Source: Alistipes sp. Marseille-P5061 (GTDB lineage: Bacteria; Bacteroidota; Bacteroidia; Bacteroidales; Rikenellaceae). Taken from it: DNA of 64,000 nt. Below the pieces are notes generated by a model. It was not told where the DNA came from, did no database searches, and saw nothing but the letters and a program-made list of their open reading frames with translations. Position numbers and translations under genes: made by a program. The stretch is taken from contig NZ_LT985748.1 of NCBI RefSeq assembly GCF_900290115.1, positions 501,120 to 565,119 of the forward strand. Reading direction: 5' to 3'. Below, in pieces: positions 34,795-44,227 of the stretch (position 1 is its first letter; each line of letters opens with the position of its first letter).

Positions 34795-34826
34795 ACGGGT
34801 CCGCCGGATTGTTCCGCCGGACCCGT
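34795..34826 (+). repeat. Perfect intercistronic hairpin between glpD and glpT
   Basis: ACGGGTCCGCCGGA pairs perfectly with TCCGCCGGACCCGT around TTGT (14 bp). No T-tract follows, so it more likely stabilises the glpD message or modulates the glpD:glpT ratio than terminates. Confidence 0.75.
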
Positions 34827-34845
34827 TCGAACGAAAACCCGACTC

Positions 34846-36276
34846 ATGTTCAGCTTTTTCAATCCACCGGCCGCCAAGCCTCTTCTTCCGGCCGACAAAA
34901 TCGACAAGCGCTACCGCCAGATGCGTCTGCGCGTCTTTCTGGGCGCCTTCATCGGCTACGCAGCCTACTACCTGGTCCGCAAGAACCTCTCGCTGGCCGC
35001 ACCCGGCATGATTGAGGCGGGGCTGCTCGACAAGGCAAGCGTCGGCATCGCCGGCTCGGCCATCTCGATTGCCTACGCCTTCAGCAAGTTCATCATGGGA
35101 AGCCTCTCGGACCGCTCCGACGCCCGCAAGTTCCTGGTCGTCGGACTGATTCTCTCCTCGCTGCTGATGATTGGCACGGGACTCTTCCCCTACAGCCACA
35201 CCAATCCGGGGCTCAACGTCACGGTGGTCTTCATCCTGATGCTGGCCGTCGGCTGGCTCTCGGGCATGGGATGGCCTCCCTGCGGCCGCATCATGGCACA
35301 CTGGTTCTCGCAAAACGAGCGAAGTTTCAAGATGTCGGTCTGGAACACCTCGCACACGATTGGCAGCGGGTCGCTCGGCCTGCTCGTCACGCTGGGTGTG
35401 GGGCTCTTCGTGGCGCTGGGCTGGGGTGACACCTGGCGCGCCGCTTTCATCTTCCCGAGCTGCATCGCCCTGCTGCTGGCGCTCTTCTGCTGGTGGGCGC
35501 TGCGCGACACGCCGCAGTCGTGTGGTCTGCCGTCCATCGACGAGTACCGCAACGACTACTCGCCCGTCAAGGCAGCCAAGGGTGAGGAGGAGAAGATTCC
35601 CTTCCGCCGCCTCTTCGTCGACTACATCTTCAAGAACAAGATTCTCTGGCTCATCGCGCTGGCCAACGCCTTCGTCTATCTGGTACGCTACGGCATCAGC
35701 GACTGGGCTCCGGTCTACCTGCAGGAGATGAACATCATGGACGCCTCGCAGAGCAACCTCGCCTTCTCGCTCCACAACTATGCCGGTGTGCCGGGCACGC
35801 TCATCTGCGGCTGGATTTCGGCCCGCTTCTTCAAGGGGCGCTGCGCTCCGGCCAACGTGCTCTACATGGTGCTGGTGCTGCTCGGAATCCTCCTCTACTG
35901 GAAGGCTGCCGCCGTGGCCCAGCTGCTCGCCGGCGGCTTCGGAGGCGACCCGACGGCCATCTGCCGCACGATTGTCTACGTGGCGCTCTGCGTCATCGGC
36001 TTCTGCATCTACGGCCCCGTGGCGCTGGTGAGCATCCAGGCGCTGAACCTCGTACCGAAGAATGCCGCCGGTACGGCTGCCGGCTTCGTCGGACTCTTCG
36101 GCTATCTGTTCGGAGATGCACTGCTGGCCAAAATCGTCATCGGCTCGGTGGCCGAAAGCAGCGCGGGAGGCTGGAACGCCACCTTCTGGATTTTCGTCAT
36201 CGGCTCGCTGCTCGCCACGCTCTTCTGCGCAACGACCTGGCGCCGCGAAAAGATGTCGGTAGATTCGACCCGATAA
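34846..36276 (+). CDS. glpT: MFS glycerol-3-phosphate transporter (GlpT-like)
   Basis: 476 aa, about 12 hydrophobic segments. The organophosphate:phosphate antiporter pattern is visible: RYRQMRLRVFLGAFIGYAAYYLVRKNLS at the first helix (substrate-contacting Arg), SISIAYAFSKFIMGSLSDRSDARKF (MFS signature between helices 2 and 3), GMGWPPCGRIMAHWFS, and DWAPVYLQE. It exchanges cytoplasmic phosphate for glycerol-3-phosphate across the inner membrane. Its place after glpD supports glycerol-3-phosphate over hexose phosphate. Confidence 0.93.
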   Translation: MFSFFNPPAAKPLLPADKIDKRYRQMRLRVFLGAFIGYAAYYLVRKNLSLAAPGMIEAGLLDKASVGIAGSAISIAYAFSKFIMGSLSDRSDARKFLVVGLILSSLLMIGTGLFPYSHTNPGLNVTVVFILMLAVGWLSGMGWPPCGRIMAHWFSQNERSFKMSVWNTSHTIGSGSLGLLVTLGVGLFVALGWGDTWRAAFIFPSCIALLLALFCWWALRDTPQSCGLPSIDEYRNDYSPVKAAKGEEEKIPFRRLFVDYIFKNKILWLIALANAFVYLVRYGISDWAPVYLQEMNIMDASQSNLAFSLHNYAGVPGTLICGWISARFFKGRCAPANVLYMVLVLLGILLYWKAAAVAQLLAGGFGGDPTAICRTIVYVALCVIGFCIYGPVALVSIQALNLVPKNAAGTAAGFVGLFGYLFGDALLAKIVIGSVAESSAGGWNATFWIFVIGSLLATLFCATTWRREKMSVDSTR

Positions 36277-36283
36277 CAGACAA

Positions 36284-36312
36284 TCCGCCTGCCGGTCGGC
36301 CCGGCAGGCGGA
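36284..36312. terminator. Hairpin between glpT and the convergent YgjP-like gene
   Basis: TCCGCCTGCCGG pairs perfectly with CCGGCAGGCGGA around TCGGC. No T-tract on either side, so termination is only probable. Confidence 0.5.
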
Positions 36313-36332
36313 GGGAGACCGGCCGGGTCGGT

Positions 36333-36917
36333 TCAACGACCGGTCGTATAGGCCCTCAACTCACGGTTGAGGGCCTTTTCGTGTCCGCCGACCAGACGGT
36401 CGAGCAGCGCATGAAAGCGGGGCGAATGGTTGTGGTGGAGCGTATGGCAGAGTTCGTGGAGAATGACGAAGTCGCGCAGATGTTCCGGAAGGGTCATCAA
36501 AAAGAGGCTCAGCGAGATGTGGTTCTGCCCCGTGCAACTCCCCCACTTCGAGCGCGAGGCGCGGATGGTAAGTTTCGTATAGCGGAGGCCCGTGAGCTGC
36601 GACCAGCGCTCGATGCGCGGCGGCAGGTCCTCGCGGGCGGCGCGGCGCAGCTCCTCGATGCGCGCCGTACGCTCCTCGTCCGACAGTTCGGGCGACAGGG
36701 CCGGCTGCCGGCGGGCCATCCGCTCGCGCGCCGCCTCGACCCACGCAACCTTCGACTCGAGGAACTCAAGCGCCCGGGCCTGGGCGAAACGCCACGGATA
36801 GGAGAGCCGCACGGCCCCCGACGGCCGCACCGAGAGCGTGACGCGCCGCGCACGGGAGGTGCGGGCGAGGGTCACCTCGCCCAGACGGGGATGGATGATG
36901 GTGCACTGCTCGGTCAT
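36333..36917 (-). CDS. YgjP/SprT-like M48-type metallopeptidase domain protein
   Basis: 194 aa. The zinc motif HELCHTLHHNHSPRF (HExxH plus a third His region) is near residue 154, preceded by RASRSKWGSCTGQNHISLS, the hallmark of the YgjP (DUF45) family. No signal peptide. Physiological substrates of this family are poorly known. It is 23 bp downstream of the DUF4153 gene on the same strand and probably co-transcribed with it. Confidence 0.9.
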   Translation of the reverse strand: MTEQCTIIHPRLGEVTLARTSRARRVTLSVRPSGAVRLSYPWRFAQARALEFLESKVAWVEAARERMARRQPALSPELSDEERTARIEELRRAAREDLPPRIERWSQLTGLRYTKLTIRASRSKWGSCTGQNHISLSLFLMTLPEHLRDFVILHELCHTLHHNHSPRFHALLDRLVGGHEKALNRELRAYTTGR

Positions 36918-36940
36918 CGGACGGTCTGGTTGTCGGAGGG

Positions 36941-38662
36941 TTATCGGGTCATGGCGCAGTCGACCGCAACATGGTCGAGCCTCCAGACCGAATCGCGGCG
37001 GAAGCAGGCACTCGAGAAGAGAATCAGAATGTCGTCATCCTCGTAGAAGAGCATGCGGTCCTTCTCACGCTCGAAGTCCTCCTCCGTAGCGCTTGCCGCA
37101 TCGAGGTGCACCCGCAGGAGCATCTGCTCCATCAACGCGCCGCCCGTAATCCGGAAATCGGGACGGTCATCGCCGAAGGCGAGGCGCAGCGTATCCTGGA
37201 CAAAGAAGCCTCCGGAGCTGCCGTTCGCATAGTCGAAATCGGCATAGAAGGTTCTGAAACGGTCAATTCCCTCAATCCGACGGCTCGACGACGGCGTCAC
37301 CCAGCACTCCTCTTCTCCGGTTCCGGCCTCCGTCACGTACTCCTCCTCAAGGGCAAAGGGAACCGCATGGCGGAACTCGTCGGGGGTGACCCCGAAGCGG
37401 CCCATGGCGAGCGTATCGCGGTATTCGAGGTAATCGAGCGCCTCGTAAAGGTCGCGGCACGTGCGGCGCTGCGTCGTGTCGGCCTCAAACCGGGCCAGGT
37501 CTATGCGTCCCCCGGCGGTGAGGATGCCCAGCCGCCCAGCGGCACGCTCGGCGCGCTGCGTCTGGGAACGAACGGCAAGGCGTGCAGGTTCGAGGGGCGG
37601 AATGTAGAGCAGCATGGCCGCCGTGACCATGGCCGCCAGCACAACCCACAGGTAGCGTCCCGCCCGGCGCGAAAGGAAGAGCAGCACGCAGAACGACATC
37701 ACCGCACCGCTTGCCAGCAGCCAGACGCGCATCTCGGTCAGTCCGTATTCACCCACACGCCGTGCTACGCCGACCCAGAACAAGGCGACAAACGGCAGCG
37801 ACAGAAAGCTGAAGCGGTCGTAGAACCAGTCGAGCGTCCGCCGCGCGAGCAGTTCGCGCAGCGCCTTGACCAGCAGCGCCGCAATGGTGAAGCCGAAGAC
37901 CAGATAGGCCACACCGCCGTCGGGCAGCCGCCACGTGAAGAGAATCTTGAGCAGGTAGAGGTAAAGAATGGCCGCATAGGCGACCACGGCCGGCGTGAAG
38001 ATGTAGTTGAGCATCACCTCAAGGATGCGCCCCCCGGAGACGCCGCGATGGAGCCAGCGGTCGAGCATCATCATAAAGAGCACCGGCACCACGAAGAACT
38101 GGTTCAGTATCTCGAGCCACAAGGAGAGGCGGGCGACCCATGCGTCCGAATCGGACGAGAAGCCGAAGATGACGACCGTCGACCAGAGAATCGCCTCGAA
38201 GAGTCCGTATGCAACATACGCGAGAAGCATCGCCAGAACCGCCGAGCGCAGGTAGACCGCCACGTCGGAGACAAACTGCCGGTTCTCCCGCGCACGGCGG
38301 CAGGCGAGCAGCGCCAGCGGCGTGAGCACCAGCAGCGTGACGAGTCCCCGCGGCGTGGTCAGCCACTCGGGGAGCCCCGGCCAGAGCGCCAGCGGCACGA
38401 ACGGCAGCCAGACGACCCAGTAGATGCGGCGCCAGGGGCCCTGCCCGACCAACAGGTTGACAATGAGCTGCACGAGCGCGCTCCACCCCAGAAGGGTCAC
38501 CCACGAGGCGGGCGTATCTTCCCGCTCGAGATAGACAAGCATCGTAACGGTGAGTGCCAGCAAGAGCACCAGCTCCACCGGATGGCGGCGAACGACGGAG
38601 ACAGCCCCTTCGCGGAGCGCCTTCAGCCCGTTTCGGAATTTCTGCTTCAGCTCCATATTCAC
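36941..38662 (-). CDS. DUF4153 family membrane protein
   Basis: 573 aa. About 10-11 hydrophobic segments cover residues about 28-370, and a soluble C-terminal part of about 200 residues follows (domain rich in acidic residues, ending VAVDCAMTR). The pattern of the membrane part and the DWFYDRFSFLSLPFVALF loop fit DUF4153. The function of the family is unknown. Start is MNMELKQKF or MELKQKF two codons later. It leads a two-gene unit with the YgjP-like gene. Confidence 0.8.
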   Translation of the reverse strand: MNMELKQKFRNGLKALREGAVSVVRRHPVELVLLLALTVTMLVYLEREDTPASWVTLLGWSALVQLIVNLLVGQGPWRRIYWVVWLPFVPLALWPGLPEWLTTPRGLVTLLVLTPLALLACRRARENRQFVSDVAVYLRSAVLAMLLAYVAYGLFEAILWSTVVIFGFSSDSDAWVARLSLWLEILNQFFVVPVLFMMMLDRWLHRGVSGGRILEVMLNYIFTPAVVAYAAILYLYLLKILFTWRLPDGGVAYLVFGFTIAALLVKALRELLARRTLDWFYDRFSFLSLPFVALFWVGVARRVGEYGLTEMRVWLLASGAVMSFCVLLFLSRRAGRYLWVVLAAMVTAAMLLYIPPLEPARLAVRSQTQRAERAAGRLGILTAGGRIDLARFEADTTQRRTCRDLYEALDYLEYRDTLAMGRFGVTPDEFRHAVPFALEEEYVTEAGTGEEECWVTPSSSRRIEGIDRFRTFYADFDYANGSSGGFFVQDTLRLAFGDDRPDFRITGGALMEQMLLRVHLDAASATEEDFEREKDRMLFYEDDDILILFSSACFRRDSVWRLDHVAVDCAMTR

Positions 38663-38827
38663 TTGGGTTATGGGTTATCGGATGTTCTGTTCGTGTGCGG
38701 GATACACAGCCCTCGCCCACATGGGTGTGCTACCCTGCTACCCGCAACAGCTCCGCAGCGGCAGGATACACCCGGAAGGGCCTCACCCGAAAGCGTGCGC
38801 ACGCGAACTGTCCGCACGCGGAAACGG

Positions 38828-39559
38828 CTACTGGCCGATGCGCTGGCGGACCACCTCGAAGAGCATCACGGCAGCCGCGGCCGAGACGTTGAGCGACTCG
38901 ATGTGGCCGATGAGAGGGATGGCCAGCTGCTCGTCGCAGAGCTTGAGCACCTCCTTCGAGATGCCCGTATCCTCGGCCCCCATGACGATGACCGTCGGAC
39001 GGCGGAAGTCGGCGTCGTAGAGCAGCTTGCGGCTCTTCTCGGTGGCGGCGACCACCTGAAAGCCCTCCGTCTGGAGCAGCTTGAGCGTATTGCGGATGGA
39101 GCCTACGCGGCAGACCGGGATGGTCGTCAGCGCCCCGGCCGACGAGCGAATCGCCTCGGCATTTACCGGCGCCGCATTCTTGAGCGGCACGATGAGGCCG
39201 TGGGCCCCGGCGCACTCGGCCGAGCGGGCAATGGCGCCGAAGTTGCGCACGTCGGTCACCCCGTCGAAGAGGACCACCAGCGGCGTCTCGTCGTCGGGCA
39301 CCCGCTCCAGAATGTCGTTGAGCTCGACATACTCGATGGCGGCAATCTGCGCCACGACCCCCTGATGGTTGCCCCGCACCAGCCGGTTGAGCTTCTCGAC
39401 GGGCACCTCCTGCACCCGAATCCGGTGGCGGAAGCAGAGGTCGCGCAGTTCGGTCATCAGCGCCCCCTCGGCACCCTTGCGGATGTAGAGCTTCTCTATC
39501 TGCTTGCCCGCCTCGATGGCCTCGGCCACGGGGCGTATTCCGAAAATGATATTTTCCAT
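38828..39559 (-). CDS. rlmB: 23S rRNA (guanosine-2'-O-)-methyltransferase RlmB
   Basis: 243 aa SpoU/TrmH-type SPOUT methyltransferase. An N-terminal substrate-binding domain (FGIRPVAEAI, IRKGAEG, then VEKLNRLVRGNHQGVVA) is followed by the three SPOUT motifs: DGVTDVRNFGAIARSAE, VMGAEDTGIS and IPLIGHIESLNVSAAAAVMLFE. The expected role is methylation of G2251 in the peptidyl-transferase P loop. The whole protein has the usual length, and the start MENIIFGIRPV is typical. Confidence 0.95.
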   Translation of the reverse strand: MENIIFGIRPVAEAIEAGKQIEKLYIRKGAEGALMTELRDLCFRHRIRVQEVPVEKLNRLVRGNHQGVVAQIAAIEYVELNDILERVPDDETPLVVLFDGVTDVRNFGAIARSAECAGAHGLIVPLKNAAPVNAEAIRSSAGALTTIPVCRVGSIRNTLKLLQTEGFQVVAATEKSRKLLYDADFRRPTVIVMGAEDTGISKEVLKLCDEQLAIPLIGHIESLNVSAAAAVMLFEVVRQRIGQ

Positions 39560-39662
39560 CGTCGTTTGGTGTTTTTCGCGGTTTCGGGATATGGAGTTTC
39601 CGGGGCGGCCCGCTCCGATGCCTGCAGCATGCGGCGGTGCGGGATGAGCGCCCCCGGCGGAG

Positions 39663-41630
39663 CTACTCGCCTTCGGTAATTTCCAGCTCGTAGGAGGCCT
39701 TCTCCCACTCGTGCATCTGGTGGTCGTAGCGCGCCTTCAGGTCGTTGTAGGCCTTGAAGTCGGCCTCGTTGTACGCGCCGCCGGCTGCAAAGCGGGCGTC
39801 GTATTCGGCAATCTGCCGCTCGATGTCGGCCAACTCCGCCTCGATGCCCTCCACCTGCTTGCGCAGCTTGCGCAGCAGCTTCTCCTGCTCCTTGCGCTGC
39901 TCGTAGGAGGCCTTGCCCGAGAGCGGCGCCGCGGCAGGCTCCGTTCCTCCCTTCGCGGTTTTGGGTGCTGCCACCGTCTTCGCCACCGGCGCGTCGCGCC
40001 GCTCAATCTCCTGCAGCGACTCGAGCTTGCGCTTCTCGAGGAAGTAGTAGATGCCGCCCAGATACTCCTTCACGCCGCCGTCGCGGAACTCGTAGACCTT
40101 CTGAACCATGCCGTCGAGGAATTCACGGTCGTGCGAAACAACCACCACCGTGCCGTCGTACTTCATCAGCGCACTCTTCAGGATATCCTTCGAGCGCATG
40201 TCCATGTGGTTCGTCGGCTCGTCGAGCACCAGCAGGTTGCGCGGTTCGAGCATCATGCGGGCCATGGCCAGACGCGCCCGCTCGCCGCCCGAGAGGACCT
40301 TGACCTTCTTGTCGATATCCTCGCCGCGGAAGAGGAAGGCGCCCAGGATGTCGCGCAGGCGGGTGCGGATATCGCCCACGGCCACGCGGTCGAGCGTATC
40401 GTAGACCGTGAAGTCGCCATCCATCAGGTCGTCCTGATTCTGGGCATAGTAGCCGATGTTGACGTTGGCACCCAGACGGATGGAGCCTTCGGTGGGCGTG
40501 AGCTGACCGATGAGCATGCGCGCCATGGTCGTCTTGCCCTCGCCGTTGCGCCCCACCAGGGCAATCTTGTCGCCCTTCTCGATGGTGAAGTTGGCGCCGC
40601 TGAAGACATGCTTCGAACCGAACGACATGCCGGCGTCGCGGACCTCGGCCACAATCTGCCCCGAGCGGGGGGCGGGCGGGAATTTGATGTTGAGCGTCGC
40701 GAGGTCCTCCTCCTCGATTTCAATCCGCTCCAGACGGTCCAGCTGCTTGATGCGCGACTGCACCTGGTTCGACTTGGTGGGCTTGTAGCGGAACTTCTCG
40801 ATGAACTCCTCGGTCTTCTCAATCATCCGCTGCTGGTTCTCGTAGGCGGCCAGCTGCTGCGCCCGGCGCTCGGCGCGCAGGACGACGTATTTCGAGTAGG
40901 GAACCTTGTAGTCGTAGATTTTGCCCATCGAGAGCTCGACCGTGCGCGTGGTCACGTTGTCCAGAAAGGCGCGGTCGTGCGAGATGAGCAGCACGGCGCC
41001 GTTGTAGTTGCGCAGGTACTCCTCCAGCCACTGAATCGACTCGATGTCGAGGTGGTTCGTCGGCTCGTCGAGCAGGAATATCGAGGGGCGGCGCAGCAGC
41101 AGCTTCGCCAGCTCGATGCGCATGCGCCAGCCACCCGAAAATTCGCTCGTCGCGCGGCCGAAATCCTCGCGGCGGAAGCCCAGACCGAGCAGCGTCTTCT
41201 CGATGTCGGCGTCGCGCGTCTCGCCGCCGAGGATGTGGTAGCGGTCCTGCGCGTCGTTGAGCCGGTGAAGCAGCTGCTCGTAGGCGGCGCTCTCGTAGTC
41301 GGTGCGCTCGGCGATTTCGCGCGTGAGCGAGGCGATTTCGGCCTCGAGGCGCAACACCTCGTCGAAGGCCTTGGCCGTCTCCTCGACCAGCGTCGTGGTG
41401 TCGGCCACGCGCATCGTCTGGGGCAGATAGCCGATAGTGCACTCGCCGTTGATGGTCACGGCACCCGAGGTGGGCAGCTGCTCGCCGGTGATGATGCGCA
41501 GCAGCGTGGTTTTGCCCGCTCCGTTCTTGCCCACAAGACCGATGCGGTCCTTGGGGTTAATCAGGAACGAGATATTGTCGAAGAGGGTCCAGCCCCCGTA
41601 GCTTACGGTAAGATTGTCCAGCGAAATCAT
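39663..41630 (-). CDS. ABC-F family ATPase
   Basis: 655 aa with two ABC domains and no membrane segment. Walker A motifs GKNGAGKTTL (about 35) and GRNGEGKTTM (about 358) are present, with LSGGERARLAMARM in the second domain and the altered signature FSGGWRMRIELAKLL in the first. An ABC-F linker lies between them (RYKPTKSNQVQSRIKQLDRLE). The C-terminus (about 560-655) is a coiled coil. Members act on the ribosome in translation or, in some cases, antibiotic protection. This looks like the widespread housekeeping type; I see no specific sign of a resistance determinant. Confidence 0.92.
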   Translation of the reverse strand: MISLDNLTVSYGGWTLFDNISFLINPKDRIGLVGKNGAGKTTLLRIITGEQLPTSGAVTINGECTIGYLPQTMRVADTTTLVEETAKAFDEVLRLEAEIASLTREIAERTDYESAAYEQLLHRLNDAQDRYHILGGETRDADIEKTLLGLGFRREDFGRATSEFSGGWRMRIELAKLLLRRPSIFLLDEPTNHLDIESIQWLEEYLRNYNGAVLLISHDRAFLDNVTTRTVELSMGKIYDYKVPYSKYVVLRAERRAQQLAAYENQQRMIEKTEEFIEKFRYKPTKSNQVQSRIKQLDRLERIEIEEEDLATLNIKFPPAPRSGQIVAEVRDAGMSFGSKHVFSGANFTIEKGDKIALVGRNGEGKTTMARMLIGQLTPTEGSIRLGANVNIGYYAQNQDDLMDGDFTVYDTLDRVAVGDIRTRLRDILGAFLFRGEDIDKKVKVLSGGERARLAMARMMLEPRNLLVLDEPTNHMDMRSKDILKSALMKYDGTVVVVSHDREFLDGMVQKVYEFRDGGVKEYLGGIYYFLEKRKLESLQEIERRDAPVAKTVAAPKTAKGGTEPAAAPLSGKASYEQRKEQEKLLRKLRKQVEGIEAELADIERQIAEYDARFAAGGAYNEADFKAYNDLKARYDHQMHEWEKASYELEITEGE

Positions 41631-41649
41631 AATCGGAATAAAAACAGCG

Positions 41650-41657
41650 CAAAGGTA
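41650..41657 (-). promoter_or_regulatory. -7 promoter element of the ABC-F gene
   Basis: TACCTTTG on the minus strand, 19 bp before the ATG, giving a very short leader. Confidence 0.55.
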
Positions 41658-41756
41658 GCGATTTCTCCCGACAATCCGCCCCCGGCGAAGCGGAAATCAC
41701 CCCGCAAGGCGACAAAACGAGAGGCGGGGCCGGAGGCCGGCAGGCGGGATGCAGGC

Positions 41757-42407
41757 TCAGACGCAGAGCATCCGCTCGATTTCGGCCTCGGGGTCAGCGG
41801 CGGCGAAGACGGCGCTGCCGGCCACGAGCACCTCGGCACCGGCATCGAACACCGCACGGGCGTTGCGCGACGAGATGCCGCCGTCGACCTCGATAAGCGT
41901 CTCGAGCCCCTGCTCCTGCACCAGCGTGCGCAGGCGGGCGATTTTGTCGAGCGATTCGGGGATAAAGGACTGTCCGCCAAAGCCCGGCTCGACGCTCATC
42001 ACCAGCACCACGTCGACCAGCGGCAGGAGGTCGCACAACACGTCGACCGAGGTGGCCGGCTTGATGGAGATGCCCACCCGAACGCCGCTGCGGCGAATCT
42101 GCTCGATGCAGCCGTGCACGTCGCACGTCGCCTCGTAGTGGAAGGTCACCAGGTCGGCCCCCGCCTCGGCGAAGCGGGCAACGTACTTTTCGGGCTCGAC
42201 AATCATCAGATGGACGTCGAGGAACTTGCCCGTGGCCTTGCGGATGGCCTTCAGCACGGGAAATCCGAACGAGATGTTGGGGACGAAGACCCCGTCCATG
42301 ACGTCGATGTGGACCCACTCGGCGGCGCTGCGGTCTATCATCCGCGTATCGCGGTCCAGATGGCCGAAGTCGGCCGAGAGCATCGAGGGTGCTATGATTC
42401 TTTGCAT
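41757..42407 (-). CDS. rpe: Ribulose-phosphate 3-epimerase
   Basis: 216 aa TIM-barrel enzyme of the pentose phosphate pathway. IIAPSMLSADFGHL (catalytic Ser/Asp region), WVHIDVMDGVFVPNISFG (metal His and Asp), DVHLMI (metal His), MSVEPGFGGQSF and VDGGI (second catalytic Asp) are all present. The start MQRIIAPSML is used; an in-frame extension of 43 codons upstream runs through the promoter. Single-gene unit. Confidence 0.96.
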   Translation of the reverse strand: MQRIIAPSMLSADFGHLDRDTRMIDRSAAEWVHIDVMDGVFVPNISFGFPVLKAIRKATGKFLDVHLMIVEPEKYVARFAEAGADLVTFHYEATCDVHGCIEQIRRSGVRVGISIKPATSVDVLCDLLPLVDVVLVMSVEPGFGGQSFIPESLDKIARLRTLVQEQGLETLIEVDGGISSRNARAVFDAGAEVLVAGSAVFAAADPEAEIERMLCV

Positions 42408-42435
42408 GGTTGGTCGTTTTTTAAGGTTGCTGCTA

Positions 42436-42465
42436 CAAAGATAGCGAACAAATCCGGCTCTGCAA
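42436..42465 (-). promoter_or_regulatory. Promoter of rpe
   Basis: On the minus strand TTG (42465-42463), a 19-bp spacer and TATCTTTG (42443-42436). Confidence 0.7.
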
Positions 42466-42674
42466 GTGCCGGCCGCCCGATTCGCCCGGCTTTTCCGCCG
42501 CCGGCGGGCGGAAAGGTGCAGCTCGGGCAGCTGCACGACCCGAACCGGTCACCTGCGCCCGACGGCGAAGAGCATGCGGCAGCTCCGGCGTGCCGTAGAG
42601 GCCGAGGCTCGAGACAGGAGCCGAGGCGGCGACAAAAAGGGGCGGAGAGGGGGTTGCCGAAGCGAAATATTCAC

Positions 42675-42682
42675 TACTTTTG
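42675..42682 (+). promoter_or_regulatory. -7 promoter element of rmuC, 5 bp from the start codon
   Basis: TACTTTTG matches TAnnTTTG and ends 5 bp before the ATG at 42688, so the message would have almost no leader. It lies inside TTCACTACTTTTGC, which is nearly the same as TTCACTAACTTTGC at the uvrB promoter. Confidence 0.6.
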
Positions 42683-42687
42683 CATGT

Positions 42688-44115
42688 ATGAACACCATAC
42701 TTGTCATTGCAATCGTCGTGCTCTGCCTGGCCACCGGAGCACTGGCCGTGGCGGTGCTGCTGCTGCGGCGCGACGTCGCACGGCTGCACCGCGAGAAGGC
42801 CGAGGCACTCGAGGCATGCGCCCGTGCCGAAGCCGAAGCGCGCACCCGCTTCGAGGAGCGCATGCGCGTCGAAACCACGCTGGCCGCCGAGCGCGAGCGG
42901 GCTGCGGCCGAACGCGAACGTGCCGCCGCCGAGATTGAGGCCCTGCGCAGCCGCTCGGCCGAGGAGCGCGCCGCCGAGCAGGCCGAGCGCGAGAAGAGCG
43001 AGGAGCGGCTCCGCCTCCAGTTCCAGAACCTGGCCAACGAGGTGCTGGGCGAGCAGTCGCGCCGCTTCAAGGAGACCAACAAGGAATCGCTCGACCTGCT
43101 GCTCAAGCCCTTCAAGGAGAATATCGCCGAGTTCCGCGAGCGGGTCGAGCGCATCTACAGCCACGAGAACGAGGAGCGCGGCGCGCTGCACAACGAGCTG
43201 AAGAACCTCATGGAGCTCAACCGCCGCATCACCACCGAGACCACCAATCTGACCAACGCGCTGAAGGGCAACTCGAAGGTGCAGGGCGACTGGGGCGAGG
43301 TGATTCTCGAAACGATTCTCGACAGTTCGAACCTCATCCGCGGCGTGCACTATCAGACGCAGCTCAACATCAAGGACGAGGCGGGGAACAACCGCCGCCC
43401 CGACGTGGTGCTGCGGCTGCCCGAGGGGAAGTGCATCGTCATCGACTCGAAGGTCTCGCTGACGGCCTTCGTCAACTACACCTCGGCCGAGAGCGAGGCC
43501 GAGCGGGCGCGCCACCTGGCGGCCCATCTGGCCTCGGTGCGGCAGCACGTCACCGAACTGGGGCGCAAGGAGTACCAGCGGCTCGTCTGCCGGGAGGTGC
43601 AGCCCCCGGTCGAGTCGCCCGACTTCGTCATCATGTTCATTCCCAACGAGCCGGCCTTCCTCACGGCGCTGCAGAACGACCCCACGATTTGGGCGGACGC
43701 CTACGAAAAGAAGGTCATCATCTCGTCGCCGACCAACCTCTTCGCGCTGCTCAAGCTGGTGGACGACCTCTGGAAGCGCAACGCCCAGAGCCGCAACACG
43801 GCCGACATCGTCACCTACGGCACCAAGCTCTACGACCAGCTGGTCGCCTTCACCACGTCGCTCGAGGGGGTCGGTGCAGCGCTGGGCAAGGCGCGCGAGG
43901 CCTACGACGACGCCTACAAGCGGCTCCACACGGGCAACGACAACATCGTCCGCACGGGCGAGCGGCTGCGGCGGCTGGGGCTGCCGACCAAGCGGCGGCA
44001 GTCGGCCCGCACGCTCGAGGCAGCCGGCGCTACGGACGAGGAGCAGCCCGCCGACGAGGAGCTCCGCACACTGCCCGACGAGGCTTCGCACGCCGACCCG
44101 GCCCAACGCGGGTAG
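42688..44115 (+). CDS. rmuC: DNA recombination protein RmuC
   Basis: 475 aa. An N-terminal transmembrane helix (NTILVIAIVVLCLATGALAVAVLLL) is followed by a long Arg/Glu/Ala coiled coil (about 30-190). The RmuC nuclease-like domain follows (about 195-400): QGDWGEVILETIL, RRPDVVLRLPEGKCIVIDSKVSL (PD-(D/E)xK-type residues) and PNEPAFLTAL. The C-terminal 50 residues are acidic and not conserved. The family limits inversions at short repeats. The start is chosen at the transmembrane helix; the in-frame extension upstream covers the promoter. Confidence 0.93.
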   Translation: MNTILVIAIVVLCLATGALAVAVLLLRRDVARLHREKAEALEACARAEAEARTRFEERMRVETTLAAERERAAAERERAAAEIEALRSRSAEERAAEQAEREKSEERLRLQFQNLANEVLGEQSRRFKETNKESLDLLLKPFKENIAEFRERVERIYSHENEERGALHNELKNLMELNRRITTETTNLTNALKGNSKVQGDWGEVILETILDSSNLIRGVHYQTQLNIKDEAGNNRRPDVVLRLPEGKCIVIDSKVSLTAFVNYTSAESEAERARHLAAHLASVRQHVTELGRKEYQRLVCREVQPPVESPDFVIMFIPNEPAFLTALQNDPTIWADAYEKKVIISSPTNLFALLKLVDDLWKRNAQSRNTADIVTYGTKLYDQLVAFTTSLEGVGAALGKAREAYDDAYKRLHTGNDNIVRTGERLRRLGLPTKRRQSARTLEAAGATDEEQPADEELRTLPDEASHADPAQRG

Positions 44116-44142
44116 CTCCGCCGCTTTTCACCGGCAGACAGC

Positions 44143-44178
44143 AACGCATCGCTGCAAAATTACGTGCAGCGATGCGTT
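44143..44178 (+). terminator. Terminator of rmuC
   Basis: AACGCATCGCTGCA pairs perfectly with TGCAGCGATGCGTT, followed by a T-rich tract containing T4 and T6 runs. Confidence 0.8.
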
Positions 44179-44196
44179 TCGTTTTCTATTTTTTCG

Positions 44197-44204
44197 TATC
44201 TTTG
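44197..44204 (+). promoter_or_regulatory. -7 promoter element of the GH31 gene
   Basis: TATCTTTG, a perfect match, 23 bp before the ATG, embedded in the T-rich tail of the rmuC terminator. Confidence 0.6.
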
Positions 44205-44227
44205 TAGGGATAAATGATACTCCCGAC

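Noticed and set aside
36971..39679. 902-codon plus-strand open frame over the DUF4153 and rlmB genes
   Set aside because: It spans two real genes of the other strand, including the gap between them, and looks like no known protein.
39663..41630. ABC-F gene as an antibiotic-resistance determinant
   Set aside because: The short linker and housekeeping context fit the general ABC-F type; nothing specific to known resistance subfamilies was visible.
39711..42938. 1075-codon plus-strand open frame over the ABC-F and rpe genes
   Set aside because: Shadow of two well-supported minus-strand genes; it also runs through both their promoters.
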